Assembly (NCBI RefSeq): GCF_902497555.1
Contig: NZ_CABVGP010000001.1
Location: forward strand, 4,196,501 to 4,260,500
Length of the DNA: 64,000 nt
DNA from: Amycolatopsis camponoti
GTDB taxonomy: Bacteria; Actinomycetota; Actinomycetes; Mycobacteriales; Pseudonocardiaceae
Direction: 5' to 3'
The first letter of the stretch is position 1; each line of letters starts with the position of its first letter. The notes under the pieces were generated by a model that searched no databases, was not told where the DNA came from, and saw only the letters and a list, made by a program, of their open reading frames with translations. Of the stretch, positions 17,350 to 25,971 are shown piece by piece. Both the position numbers and the translations under genes were made by a program.

Positions 17350-18909
17350 TCACGCCTCCCCGCTCGTGCCGAGCCAGGCGGTGCGGAACTGGTAGCCGCT
17401 CAGCGAAACCCCGGTGCGGTCCGGGACGAGCCCGGCGACGTACTTCTGGTGGGCGTCGACCTGGTTGACGAAGCCCCAGATGATCAGCCCGCCGCGTTCG
17501 TACTCGATCTTCTGAGCCCGTCGCAGCAGGTCCGCCCGGGCCTTCGGGTCCACTGTGGACCCGGCGCGGGAGACGAGGTCGACGAACTCCGGGTCCTGCC
17601 AGTGCGTCTCGTTGTACGGCGACTTCGGCAACGAGCCGTTCGCGACCTGCGGCAGGTAGTTGCGGGTGTACCAGAAGTCCTGGGCGAAGTCCCAGGACAG
17701 GTAGTTCTCGCCGTAGAACGTCGTGGTGTCCAGCTTGCGGATCTTGACGGTGATGCCCGCCGCCTTGGCCTGCTGCTGGAACACCTGCGCCGCTTCGACC
17801 GCGCCCGCCTGGATCGGCGCGGTGACCAGCTCGACGGCCAAAGTGGAGTGCCCGGCCTCGGCGAGGAGCTGCTTCGCCCGGGTGATGTCCTGCTTGCGCT
17901 GGGGGAGCTCCTTGGCGTAGGCGGGGTCGAACGGCGCGTAGAGGTCGTTGCCGAGCCTGCCCTGTCCACTGAGGACCTGGTTTATCATCTGCTCCCGGTC
18001 GACGACCAGCCGCATGGCCTGGCGCACGCGGACGTCGTCGAACGGCGGCCGGTCGACCCGCATGGTGAACGGCAGCCACGTGCCGGTCTCGGCGGTGAGC
18101 ACCTGGATCCGCGGGTCGCTGTTCAGGACGTCGACGAGGGCCACCGGCACCTGGTCGATGGCGTCCACCTGGGACGACAGCAGGGCGTTGATCCGGGCGT
18201 CGTCGTCGGCGAAGTTGATCAGCACCAGTTCGTCGAGGTAGGGCTGCCCGGGGCGCCAGTAGTGCTCGTTGCGGGTGAACGTGCTCTGCTGCCCGACGGC
18301 GAACGACCCGGCCTTGAACGGGCCGGTGCCGATCGGGTGCTTCAGGTCGAAGTCCGCCGGGACGATGCCGAGCGAGTACTGGCCGAGCAGGTCGTCGAAA
18401 CCGGCGTTCGGCGTGCTCAGCCGGAACTCGACGGCCCGGTCGCCGCTCGGGGCCACCTCGGCTAGCATGGTCAGCCCGGCCGCGCCGCTCTTGGGGTCCT
18501 TCGGGTCCATGATCCGCTTGAAGGTGGCGACGACGTCGGCCGGCGTCACCGGGCGGCCGTCGTGGAACTTGACGCCGTCGCGCAGGACGGCGGTCCACGT
18601 CCGGGCGTCCGGCGACGCCGTCAGGGACCGCGCGACCAGGAACTCCAGCCGGTAGTCGTGGTCGCGGTGGAGCAGCGGCTCGTAGAGGTTGATGACCCGC
18701 GCGATGTCCGGGTTGGTCGCCGGGACGTGCGGGTCGAGCGTGTCGGACGCGCCGCCGCCGGTGACGCCGACCCGCAGCCGGCCGCCGGAGCGGGGCGGCC
18801 CGGTCGGCACCGGGGCGGCGTACGTCGCGCCGCAGCCGGCCGCCAGCACGGCGACACCGGTGGCGGCCAGGAACCTGCGCCGGGTGAGGGGACTGCATCG
18901 CTCTTCCAT
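17350..18909 (-). CDS. Solute-binding lipoprotein of a peptide-type ABC importer (SBP_bac_5)
   Basis: The 519-residue product carries both a twin-arginine stretch (TRRRFLAATG) and a lipobox LAAGC with Cys26 as the lipidation site. The mature part is a family 5 (peptide/nickel/opine) binding protein: YEPLLHRDHDYRLEFLVA, RDGVKFHDGRPVTPADV and IGTGPFKAGSF are typical. Family 5 proteins bind large ligands, whereas known carnitine importers usually have glycine-betaine-type (ProX/OpuAC) binding proteins. Its place 33 bases behind the thioesterase gene of a carnitine-degradation set suggests a bulkier carnitine derivative as ligand (inference). Confidence 0.9.
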   Translation of the reverse strand: MEERCSPLTRRRFLAATGVAVLAAGCGATYAAPVPTGPPRSGGRLRVGVTGGGASDTLDPHVPATNPDIARVINLYEPLLHRDHDYRLEFLVARSLTASPDARTWTAVLRDGVKFHDGRPVTPADVVATFKRIMDPKDPKSGAAGLTMLAEVAPSGDRAVEFRLSTPNAGFDDLLGQYSLGIVPADFDLKHPIGTGPFKAGSFAVGQQSTFTRNEHYWRPGQPYLDELVLINFADDDARINALLSSQVDAIDQVPVALVDVLNSDPRIQVLTAETGTWLPFTMRVDRPPFDDVRVRQAMRLVVDREQMINQVLSGQGRLGNDLYAPFDPAYAKELPQRKQDITRAKQLLAEAGHSTLAVELVTAPIQAGAVEAAQVFQQQAKAAGITVKIRKLDTTTFYGENYLSWDFAQDFWYTRNYLPQVANGSLPKSPYNETHWQDPEFVDLVSRAGSTVDPKARADLLRRAQKIEYERGGLIIWGFVNQVDAHQKYVAGLVPDRTGVSLSGYQFRTAWLGTSGEA

Positions 18910-18942
18910 GGTGGGGACTTCCGGTGGGAGCGGGCGTTCGGG

Positions 18943-19365
18943 TCAGGCGATGGCGCGCCCCGCGTAGTCCGGGACCGGGTTGAGGTAGCCGCGCAGCCGC
19001 TCCGCGATGACGGCGGGGAGCGGCGAAGCTCTGCTCTCGGTGACGTGGATCGCCAGGATCTCCTCGGTGGCGACGAGGTCCCCGCCGACGCGCATCTCGT
19101 GGCAGAGCCGGACTTTCTTCCCGCCGACGTCGAGCACTCTCGTCGTGACGTCCAGCTCGGTGTCCGGGCCGACTTCCCGCAGGTAGCGGACGTGTGCCTC
19201 CACTGTGTACAGCGAGGAGCCGCTGCGCTCCGGGCCGAGGCCGACGGTGTGCATCAGGTGCGTCGTCGCGTCGCCGAAGACCAGGACGTAGTACGGCTCG
19301 GACAGGTGGCCGTTGTAGTCGATCCACTCCGGCCGGACGCGGTCGCAGTAGGACAGCTCAGCCAT
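18943..19365 (-). CDS. Hot-dog thioesterase, probable betainyl-CoA thioesterase
   Basis: A 140-residue 4-hydroxybenzoyl-CoA-thioesterase-like hot-dog protein (RPEWIDYNGHLSEPYYVLVF, with the Asp-Tyr-Asn-Gly-His motif of active family members). In known carnitine catabolic loci such a protein hydrolyses betainyl-CoA, the product of dehydrocarnitine cleavage, to glycine betaine and CoA (CdhB in Pseudomonas). In several bacteria it is fused to the carnitine dehydrogenase; here the two genes instead overlap by eight bases. Start ATG 19365. Followed 33 bases later by the binding-protein gene. Confidence 0.85.
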   Translation of the reverse strand: MAELSYCDRVRPEWIDYNGHLSEPYYVLVFGDATTHLMHTVGLGPERSGSSLYTVEAHVRYLREVGPDTELDVTTRVLDVGGKKVRLCHEMRVGGDLVATEEILAIHVTESRASPLPAVIAERLRGYLNPVPDYAGRAIA

Positions 19366-20287
19366 CGCGCGCCTCCTCGACCGCGCGCTGGATGGCGATG
19401 ATCGCCCGGTCGCGTTCGGCGATGAGGTCCGCGATCGTGCGTTCCCCGGCCTCGTCTTCGCAGCCCTCGACCACGGCGTCGCGGAGCTCGGTGGTCAGCT
19501 CGGGGGCCTCGAGCCGGGTCCACGGCGACTTCAGCGACGGCCCGAAGTGGTCGAGCATGTGCGCCATGCCGCCCTCGCCGCCCGCGAGGTGGAAGGTGAG
19601 CATCGGGCCCTGGACCGGCCAGCGCAGGCCGGGGCCGTCGGTGATGGCGGTGTCGATCTGCTCGACCGTGGCCTCGCCGTTCGCGACCATGTGCAGGGCC
19701 TCGCGCCAGAGCGCTTCCTGGAGCCGGTTGGCGATGAAGCCGGGGACCTCGCGGTCCATGGTGATCACGGTTTTGCCGACGCGCCGGTAGAAGTCCGCGG
19801 CGTGCTCGACGGCCCAGGCCTCGGTGCGTGCGCCGCCGACGACCTCGACCAGGGGGATCAGGTAGGGCGGGTTGAACGGGTGCCCGACGACGAGCCGTTC
19901 GGGCGTCGCGGCGTCCGCCTGCATCTCGGTCATGCCGTAACCCGACGTCGACGAGGCGATGACGATCCCGGGCGGGGTCGCGGCGTCGATCTCGGAGAGG
20001 AGCTTCTGCTTGAGCGGCAGGTCCTCGGGGGCGCTTTCCTGGACGAAGACGGCGTCGGCGACGGCCTCGGCGAGGGTCGGCGCGACGACGAGGTTGTCGC
20101 GGCTCGCGCCGTTATTCAGGCCCAGTGAGGTGAGCGCGGGCCAGGCGGCGTCGACGAGCCGTTTCAGCTTCGCTTCGGCGTCCGGCGCCGGGTCCCAGGC
20201 GTGGACGCGGAAGCCCTGGGCGAGGAAGTGCGCGACCCAGCCGCCGCCGATCACGCCGGCGCCGACGCACGCGACCGTCTCAGGCAT
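19358..20287 (-). CDS. lcdH: L-carnitine dehydrogenase
   Basis: The 309-residue protein has the 3-hydroxyacyl-CoA dehydrogenase fold: NAD-binding GAGVIGGGW at residues 9-17, the [12 protein letters not shown] and [18 protein letters not shown] catalytic-domain segments and [20 protein letters not shown]. The segment [20 protein letters not shown] is characteristic of L-carnitine dehydrogenases rather than of hydroxybutyryl-CoA dehydrogenases. It oxidises L-carnitine to 3-dehydrocarnitine with NAD. It overlaps the thioesterase gene and the BKACE gene by eight bases each, in the order expected for the pathway. Confidence 0.9.
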   Translation of the reverse strand: MPETVACVGAGVIGGGWVAHFLAQGFRVHAWDPAPDAEAKLKRLVDAAWPALTSLGLNNGASRDNLVVAPTLAEAVADAVFVQESAPEDLPLKQKLLSEIDAATPPGIVIASSTSGYGMTEMQADAATPERLVVGHPFNPPYLIPLVEVVGGARTEAWAVEHAADFYRRVGKTVITMDREVPGFIANRLQEALWREALHMVANGEATVEQIDTAITDGPGLRWPVQGPMLTFHLAGGEGGMAHMLDHFGPSLKSPWTRLEAPELTTELRDAVVEGCEDEAGERTIADLIAERDRAIIAIQRAVEEARDG

Positions 20288-21173
20288 GCACGCGCTCCTT
20301 CAGGCCGAGGATCTGGCGGGCGCGGGAAGCGCTTACCACGGTGGCACCGAGGTCCTGCACGATCCCGACGGCGCGCTCGACGAGCTGCCCGTTGGTCGCC
20401 TTGACGCCCTTGGCGAGGTACAGGTTGTCTTCGAGGCCGACCCGGACGTGCCCGCCGAGCAGCACGGACTGCGCGACCCACGGCATCTGGTCCCGGCCGA
20501 TGGCGAACGACGCCCACTGCGCGTTGTCCGGCAGCAGCTTGACCATCGCCTGCAACAGCCCGGGGTCGACCGGCGCGCCGTAGGGGATGCCCATGCAGAG
20601 CTGGAAGAGCGGGGGAGCGTCGATCAGGCCCTCTTCGACCATCTTGGACGCGAACCACAGGTGCCCGGTGTCGAAGATCTCCAGCTCCGGCTTGACGCCC
20701 AGCTCCTGGATCCGCTTCGCACCGGCGCGCAGCATGTCCGGAGTGGACACGTAGAGCTGGCTGCCCTCGCCGAAGTTGAGGGAACCGCAGTCGAGGGTGC
20801 AGATGTCCGGAAGCAGCTCTTCGACGTGGGGGAGCCGGTCCATGGCGTTCACGAGATCGGTTCCGTCGACGGGCTTGAGCGGGTCTTCCTGGTCGATGAC
20901 GAGGTCGCCACCCATGCCGGCGGTCAGGTTGACGACGACGTCCACATCGGACTCTTTCACCAGCCGCACGACCTCGCGGTAGAGCGCGACGTCCCGCGAC
21001 GGCGACCCGGTCTCGGGATCCCGGACGTGGATGTGCACGACGGCGGCCCCGGCGTTCGCGGCCTCGACGGCGCTCGCGGCGATCTGCGCGGGCGTGACCG
21101 GCACGTGCGGGCTCCGGCCGACGGTGTCGCCGGCGCCGGTGAGGGCGCAGGTGACGATGACCTCGTGGTTCAT
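20280..21173 (-). CDS. 3-dehydrocarnitine cleavage enzyme (BKACE/DUF849 family)
   Basis: A 297-residue beta-keto acid cleavage enzyme: zinc ligands in [12 protein letters not shown] (His47 and His49), [15 protein letters not shown], and the C-terminal Glu in [17 protein letters not shown] enzymes condense a beta-keto acid with acetyl-CoA to give acetoacetate and a new CoA ester. Beside L-carnitine dehydrogenase and a thioesterase, the substrate is almost certainly 3-dehydrocarnitine, giving betainyl-CoA (CdhC role). The ATG at 21173 overlaps the regulator stop by one base (TGATG). The family-level call is firm; the substrate follows from context. Confidence 0.88.
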   Translation of the reverse strand: MNHEVIVTCALTGAGDTVGRSPHVPVTPAQIAASAVEAANAGAAVVHIHVRDPETGSPSRDVALYREVVRLVKESDVDVVVNLTAGMGGDLVIDQEDPLKPVDGTDLVNAMDRLPHVEELLPDICTLDCGSLNFGEGSQLYVSTPDMLRAGAKRIQELGVKPELEIFDTGHLWFASKMVEEGLIDAPPLFQLCMGIPYGAPVDPGLLQAMVKLLPDNAQWASFAIGRDQMPWVAQSVLLGGHVRVGLEDNLYLAKGVKATNGQLVERAVGIVQDLGATVVSASRARQILGLKERVHA

Positions 21174-22036
21174 CAGTCCCCTTTCACGATGGACCTCTCG
21201 ATGAAGTCGTGCAGGTGTTCTCGCATGCTCTCGGCCGTGCTGCCCGGGCGGCCGGTCAGCACCTGGATGCCGAGGCCGTCGATCAGTGCCGTCAGGCGGG
21301 TGGTCGCGGCGACCGGGTCGGTCACCGAGAAGACGCCCTGTTCGCAGCCGGAGCGGATGGTCATGGCGATCGTGCGCTCCCAGCGGCCGATCGAGTCGTG
21401 GTACAGCGACCGGAACGACGGGTCGAGCGAGACCTCGTTCCACACCTGCAGCCAAACCGACCACTCGGCGCGCAGGACGCCGTCGGTCGGCAGCTGCAGC
21501 TCGACCAGGCGGTGCAGCCGCTCGTGCGCGTCCTCGATGGAGTGCAGCTCGGCGACCTGGCGGTCGAACGCGAGCTTCACGTTGCGCCGCAGCGCTTCGT
21601 TGAGGACCTCGGTCTTGCTCGGGAAGTGGTAGTGGATGGCCGCGGTGCTGGTGCCGCACGCCTCGGCGATGTCGGCGATGCGCACCTTGTGGTAGCCGCG
21701 TTCGGCGATCAGCGTCCAGGCCGTCTCGAGGATGCGGCGGCGCGGCTCGGACTGGGCGAGGTGGTCGGGGTCGTCGCTCGCGAGGCGGGTGGCCGGCGCG
21801 GGCACCGCCGTGACGGTGACCGCGTCGTCGCTGCCGTTGAGCAGCCAGTTGACCGTGACGCCGCAGTGCTCGGCGACGCGGACCAGTTCGTGCGGCGAGA
21901 ACCGGCGAGTGCCGTTCAGCGCCTTGGACAGTTTCGTTTCGTCGAGCCCGATCGCGGCGGCGAACTCCCGCTGGGCTCCCGGCATGGCCTTGACCAGACC
22001 GCGGACCCGGTCCCGCAGCTCCGCGGTTTCGTCCAT
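21173..22036 (-). CDS. Double-HTH regulator: XRE-type domain fused to a TetR regulator
   Basis: A 287-residue regulator with two DNA-binding modules. Residues about 6-66 form a Cro/C1 (XRE) HTH ([20 protein letters not shown], then [15 protein letters not shown]), followed by a linker, and residues about 99-143 form a TetR HTH ([24 protein letters not shown]) with a TetR ligand domain after it. It is the first gene of the nine-gene carnitine operon, coupled to the BKACE gene by TGATG. A perfect palindrome (TTGCGATAATCGCAA, 22059-22073) 22 bases before its start is the probable operator, implying autoregulation and control of the operon. Confidence 0.88.
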   Translation of the reverse strand: MDETAELRDRVRGLVKAMPGAQREFAAAIGLDETKLSKALNGTRRFSPHELVRVAEHCGVTVNWLLNGSDDAVTVTAVPAPATRLASDDPDHLAQSEPRRRILETAWTLIAERGYHKVRIADIAEACGTSTAAIHYHFPSKTEVLNEALRRNVKLAFDRQVAELHSIEDAHERLHRLVELQLPTDGVLRAEWSVWLQVWNEVSLDPSFRSLYHDSIGRWERTIAMTIRSGCEQGVFSVTDPVAATTRLTALIDGLGIQVLTGRPGSTAESMREHLHDFIERSIVKGD

Positions 22037-22058
22037 GCCAGGAGACGGTAACCCCGCG

Positions 22059-22073
22059 TTGCGATAATCGCAA
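22059..22073. promoter_or_regulatory. Palindromic operator of the carnitine operon regulator
   Basis: TTGCGATAATCGCAA is a perfect 7+1+7 palindrome ending 22 bases before the regulator start, in the expected promoter position of the minus-strand operon. It is the best candidate site for the XRE-TetR protein. Confidence 0.65.
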
Positions 22074-22074
22074 T

Positions 22075-22146
22075 ACTCCGCTCAGTCCGATCACGAAATG
22101 TTGTGGTTGAGCGGAGTTGCGACACGATTTGACTGATGAGTCAGTC
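22075..22146. promoter_or_regulatory. Two further inverted repeats between the carnitine operon and the FAD monooxygenase gene
   Basis: ACTCCGCTCA at 22075-22084 is perfectly inverted as TGAGCGGAGT at 22108-22117 (23-base spacer); GACTGA at 22131-22136 is inverted as TCAGTC at 22141-22146 (4-base loop). The rest of the 351-base divergent gap (22037-22387) holds no gene I can support. These sites could be operators for the double-HTH regulator or for the monooxygenase promoter. Confidence 0.5.
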
Positions 22147-22387
22147 GGCCACGACCGTAAGTCCACGACGAGGGGACCGCGCTGGTTGTCGGGGTGCGGC
22201 AGCGCTGCGCCACAGATCCGAGCCCGACCGGCCGTGCCCGACGAGGCAACGCGGTTGCCCGATGTCGCCCAGGATTCCGCGACCGGCGCCGCAACTCGGC
22301 GGTTGAGCCCCGGCCGGGTCACGTCGCCGGAATGATGTTCTCCGTTGATCGGTTCCGTGGTGGAGGAGATCACCGGAGGGGGCACGA

Positions 22388-23656
22388 ATGGAACGGACGA
22401 CGTGTTGCGTCGTGGGCGGGGGCCCGGCGGGGATGATGCTCGGCCTGCTGCTGGCGCGGGGCGGAGTGGACGTCACCGTGCTGGAGAAGCACGGCGACTT
22501 CCGGCACGACTTCCGCGGGGACACCGTCCATCCCGCCACCCTCGCCGTGCTCGACGATCTGGGCTTGGGGGAGCGCTTCGCGGAACTGCCGCAGTCCAGG
22601 GTCACCGAGGTGCTCCTGCCGGACGCGGGCGGCGGGCTGCGGCGGATCGGCGACTTCGGGCAGCTGGGCCGGCTCGGTGTCCGGCACCCGTACGTGGCGA
22701 TCGTTCCCCAGTGGGACCTGCTCGATCTGCTCGCCGAGGCCGGGCGTGCCGAGCCCACGTTCCACTTGCGGATGGGCACCGAGGCCACCTCGGCGATCCG
22801 GGAGCGCGGCCGGGTGGCCGGAGTCGCTTACCGCACCGCGGCCGGCGCCGTGGGCGAGATCCGGGCCGACCTCACGGTCGCCTGCGACGGACGGCGCTCC
22901 CGGCTGCGCGCGGCGTCCGGCCTACCGGTGACCGAGTTCGACATCCCGTTCGACACCTGGTGGTTCCGGCTCTCCCGCCGGAAAGAGGAACAGGACGGGG
23001 TGCTGACGCGGCGGGCCGGACGGGGGTGCTTCGCCGTGGTCATCCCGCGGGAGGACTACTTCCAAATCGGCTACGTCGCGGCGAAGGGCACGGACGGGCA
23101 GCTGAGGGCACGCGGCATCGAGGTGTTCAGGCGCGAGGTGGCCGGACTGCTCCCGGAGTGTGCGGACCGTGTCGGTGAGCTGAACTCGATGGACGACGTG
23201 AAGCACCTCGAAGTGAAGCTCAACCGGCTGCGCCGGTGGCACGTCGACGGGCTGTTGTGCATCGGCGACGCCGCGCACGCGATGTCGCCGGTGGGCGGGA
23301 TGGGGATCAACCTGGCGGTCCAGGACGCGGTGGCCACCGCCGCCCTGCTGGCCGGGCCCCTCCGCGGCGGCACCGTGACCACGAAAGACCTCGCGCGGGT
23401 GCGAAGACGTCGCGCGCTGCCGACGTTTCTGGTCCAGGCTCTGCAGCGGATCATGCACACCGACCTCGCGGGCCCCATCCGGTCGGGCACGCAGGCCGGC
23501 CCGCCGGGGCCGCTGATCACCGCGTTCCTGCGGTTCCCCGCCTTGCACGTCCTCCCCGTGTACCTCGTCGGCATGGGCTTCCGGCCGGAACGGGCACCGG
23601 CGTTCGCCCGCCGTGCGCCCGTTCCAGGCCGAGGTGCGCCGCGGAGCGTCCGCTGA
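22388..23656 (+). CDS. FAD-dependent monooxygenase of the PHBH class
   Basis: The 422-residue protein has the three class A flavoprotein monooxygenase motifs: [10 protein letters not shown] at about residues 9-18 for the ADP part of FAD, a DG motif in [14 protein letters not shown], and [20 protein letters not shown] for the ribityl part. Family members hydroxylate aromatic rings or related ring systems using NAD(P)H and oxygen. The start ATG 22388 follows GGAGGGGGCACGA. The gene is divergent from the carnitine operon and stands alone, with an Arg/Pro-rich C-terminus. A role in antibiotic or aromatic modification is possible but not shown. Confidence 0.88.
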   Translation: MERTTCCVVGGGPAGMMLGLLLARGGVDVTVLEKHGDFRHDFRGDTVHPATLAVLDDLGLGERFAELPQSRVTEVLLPDAGGGLRRIGDFGQLGRLGVRHPYVAIVPQWDLLDLLAEAGRAEPTFHLRMGTEATSAIRERGRVAGVAYRTAAGAVGEIRADLTVACDGRRSRLRAASGLPVTEFDIPFDTWWFRLSRRKEEQDGVLTRRAGRGCFAVVIPREDYFQIGYVAAKGTDGQLRARGIEVFRREVAGLLPECADRVGELNSMDDVKHLEVKLNRLRRWHVDGLLCIGDAAHAMSPVGGMGINLAVQDAVATAALLAGPLRGGTVTTKDLARVRRRRALPTFLVQALQRIMHTDLAGPIRSGTQAGPPGPLITAFLRFPALHVLPVYLVGMGFRPERAPAFARRAPVPGRGAPRSVR

Positions 23657-23724
23657 GGGGCCCGCGAAGGTCCCACCAGGCGCGCAGCCAGCACGCCCGG
23701 CCATCCGGGTGATAGGAATGGCCG

Positions 23725-25047
23725 GTGACCGAACCGAACCTGATCGAAGCCGCCGCGGCCGAGGCCGTCACGCTGACCAGCGAGCTCATCCGCATCGACA
23801 CGACCAACACCGGCGATCCCGACACGCTGGTCGGCGAGCGGGCCGCGGCCGAGTATGTCGCGGAGAAGCTGACCGACGCCGGCTACGAGATCACCTACGT
23901 CGAGTCGGGTGGGAAGAACCGGCACAACGTGATCGTCCGGCTGGAAGGCGCCGACCGTACGCGCGGTGGGCTGCTCATCCACGGCCACCTCGACGCCGTC
24001 CCCGCCGACGCCTCCGAGTGGTCGGTCCACCCCTTCTCCGGTGCGGTCCAGGACGACTACGTCTGGGGCCGCGGCGCGGTCGACATGAAGGACATGTGCG
24101 GGATGGCGCTCGCGCTGGCCCGCCACTACAAGATGAACAACGTCGTGCCCCCGCGCGACCTCGTCTTCGCCTTCCTCGCCGACGAAGAAGCGGGCGGCAA
24201 GTACGGTGCCCAGTGGCTCGTCGAGAACCGCCCCGAGCTGTTCGAAGGCGTCACCGAGGCGATCAGCGAGGTCGGCGGCTTCTCGATCACGCTCAAGGAC
24301 GACGTCCGCGCCTACCTGATCGAGACGGCGGAGAAGGGCATCCGCTGGATGAAGCTGCGCGTGCGCGGCACCGCCGGGCACGGCTCGATGATCCACCGCG
24401 ACAACGCCGTGACGAAGCTGGCCGACGCCGTCGCGAAGCTCGGCAACCACCGCTTCCCGCTCGTGCTGACCGACTCGGTGAAGGAGTTCCTCGCCGGCGT
24501 CACCGAGATCACCGGCTGGGACTTCCCCGAAGACGACCTCGAAGGCTCGGTCGCGAAACTGGGCAACATCTCCCGGATGATCGGCGCGACGCTGCGCGAC
24601 ACCGCCAACCCGACGATGCTCACCGCCGGGTACAAGTCGAACGTCATCCCGTCGGTCGCCGAGGCGACGGTGGACTGCCGGATCCTGCCCGGCCGCCTCG
24701 AGGCGTTCAACCGCGAGCTCGACGAGCTGCTCGGGCCGGACATCGAGAAGGAGTGGATGGAGCTCCCGCCGGTCGAGACGACGTTCGACGGCGCCCTCGT
24801 CGACGCCATGACCGCCGCGGTGCTGGCCGAGGACCCGGGCGCGAGGACCCTGCCGTACATGCTGTCCGGCGGCACCGACGCGAAGTCGTTCCAGGACCTC
24901 GGGATCCGCAACTTCGGCTTCGCGCCGCTCAAGCTGCCGGCCGACCTCGACTTCTCGGCGCTCTTCCACGGCGTCGACGAGCGTGTCCCGGTCGAGGCGC
25001 TGAAGTTCGGCACCCGCGTGCTGGACCGGTTCCTGCGCACCAGCTGA
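23725..25047 (+). CDS. M20-family zinc peptidase/deacylase
   Basis: A 440-residue M20 metallohydrolase: HGHLD at residues 86-90 (metal ligand His88), bridging Asp120 in GRGAVDMKD and the Asp-Glu-Glu triplet at 153-155 in LADEEAGGKY, followed by a dimerisation domain. Such enzymes cleave dipeptides or remove acyl groups from amino acids. GTG 23725 follows AGGAATGGCC. The stop overlaps the next gene by one base (TGATG), so it is coupled to an alpha/beta hydrolase. A clear paralogue lies at 53248-54537. Confidence 0.9.
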   Translation: MTEPNLIEAAAAEAVTLTSELIRIDTTNTGDPDTLVGERAAAEYVAEKLTDAGYEITYVESGGKNRHNVIVRLEGADRTRGGLLIHGHLDAVPADASEWSVHPFSGAVQDDYVWGRGAVDMKDMCGMALALARHYKMNNVVPPRDLVFAFLADEEAGGKYGAQWLVENRPELFEGVTEAISEVGGFSITLKDDVRAYLIETAEKGIRWMKLRVRGTAGHGSMIHRDNAVTKLADAVAKLGNHRFPLVLTDSVKEFLAGVTEITGWDFPEDDLEGSVAKLGNISRMIGATLRDTANPTMLTAGYKSNVIPSVAEATVDCRILPGRLEAFNRELDELLGPDIEKEWMELPPVETTFDGALVDAMTAAVLAEDPGARTLPYMLSGGTDAKSFQDLGIRNFGFAPLKLPADLDFSALFHGVDERVPVEALKFGTRVLDRFLRTS

Positions 25048-25940
25048 TGACCGCGTTCGCGCTCGCCGACGGCACGTCCCTGCAGGTGGTGCGCAGGGGC
25101 GACCCGGCCGCGCCGGTGACCGTGGTGTTCGTCCACGGCTACGCGCTCGACCAGCGCAGCTGGGGCCGGATCGCGCCGCTGGTGCCGGACGCGGCCGACG
25201 GGCCGGTGGCCGTGCTGACCTACGACCAGCGCGGCCACGGCGGGTCGGGGCGGGCGCGGCGCGGCACCGCGACGATGGCGCAGCTCGGCGACGACCTCGC
25301 CGAGCTGCTCGAGCGCGAAGTCCCCGAAGGACGCGTGGTGCTCGTGGGGCACGACATGGGCGGCCTGGCGATCATGTCGTTGTCGCAGCGCCACCCGGAG
25401 TTGTTCGCGGAACGGGTGTGCGGGCTGGTGCTGCTCGCGACGTCGTCGGGGACGCTCGCCACCGAGGTCTCGGCGACGTGGCCGAACGCGCTGGGGAAGC
25501 TGGCCCGTGACCTCGAAGCGGTGCTCGGCTCGAAGCTCTTCGGCGTGGTCCGCGAGCGCACCAGCCGGGCGGTGAGCGCGGGCCTGCGGTGGTGGCTGTT
25601 CGGCGACGACCCGGACCCGGAGCTGGTCGAGCTGACCGTGAAGATGATCCGCGGCAACTGGCCGCACACGGTGTCGCTGTTCCGCCCGGCGCTGGACGCC
25701 TACGCGCGCGACTCGGCGTTGGCGCAGGTCGGCGGCCTGCCGGTGACGGCGATCGTGGGGGAGCGGGACCGGATCGTCCGCGCGTCCGACGTCGAGCAGT
25801 GGGCCGGCGGCCTCGGCGAGGGGACGGCGGTGGTGCTGCCCGGCGTCGGGCACGTCGTGCCGCTGGAAGCCGCGGCGCAGGTGCTGCCGCGGGTCGTCGC
25901 CATGGTCAACGCCAGCCACCGACAAGACGAGAGTTCTTGA
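25047..25940 (+). CDS. Alpha/beta hydrolase with an aspartate nucleophile
   Basis: A 297-residue alpha/beta-hydrolase: oxyanion segment VFVHGYALDQRSWG (residues 28-40), TYDQRGHGGSG (58-68), nucleophile elbow VGHDMGG (100-106), acid region near AIVGERDRIV and the catalytic His in LPGVGHVVPLE. The elbow carries Asp103 where lipases and esterases have Ser; the codon is GAC. An Asp nucleophile is usual for epoxide hydrolases and haloalkane dehalogenases, so one of these chemistries is more likely than ester hydrolysis. It overlaps the M20 gene by one base. The rest of the protein resembles the lipase/MhpC group. Confidence 0.85.
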   Translation: MTAFALADGTSLQVVRRGDPAAPVTVVFVHGYALDQRSWGRIAPLVPDAADGPVAVLTYDQRGHGGSGRARRGTATMAQLGDDLAELLEREVPEGRVVLVGHDMGGLAIMSLSQRHPELFAERVCGLVLLATSSGTLATEVSATWPNALGKLARDLEAVLGSKLFGVVRERTSRAVSAGLRWWLFGDDPDPELVELTVKMIRGNWPHTVSLFRPALDAYARDSALAQVGGLPVTAIVGERDRIVRASDVEQWAGGLGEGTAVVLPGVGHVVPLEAAAQVLPRVVAMVNASHRQDESS

Positions 25941-25965
25941 CAACTTCTCTTTTCGGAACGATCCT
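25937..25965 (+). promoter_or_regulatory. Candidate promoter for a leaderless ArsR-type mRNA
   Basis: TTGACA at 25937-25942, a 17-base spacer and GATCCT at 25960-25965 place the expected transcription start at or next to the A of the ATG at 25972. No Shine-Dalgarno sequence precedes that ATG, in keeping with a leaderless transcript. The -35 overlaps the stop codon of the upstream hydrolase. Confidence 0.45.
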
Positions 25966-25971
25966 TGACCC

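Noticed and set aside
19358..20287. 3-hydroxybutyryl-CoA dehydrogenase
   Set aside because: The fold is shared, but the [20 protein letters not shown] region and the BKACE and thioesterase neighbours fit L-carnitine dehydrogenase.
22388..23656. Part of an antibiotic biosynthetic cluster
   Set aside because: A single FAD monooxygenase without polyketide, peptide-synthetase or other tailoring genes nearby gives no support for a cluster.
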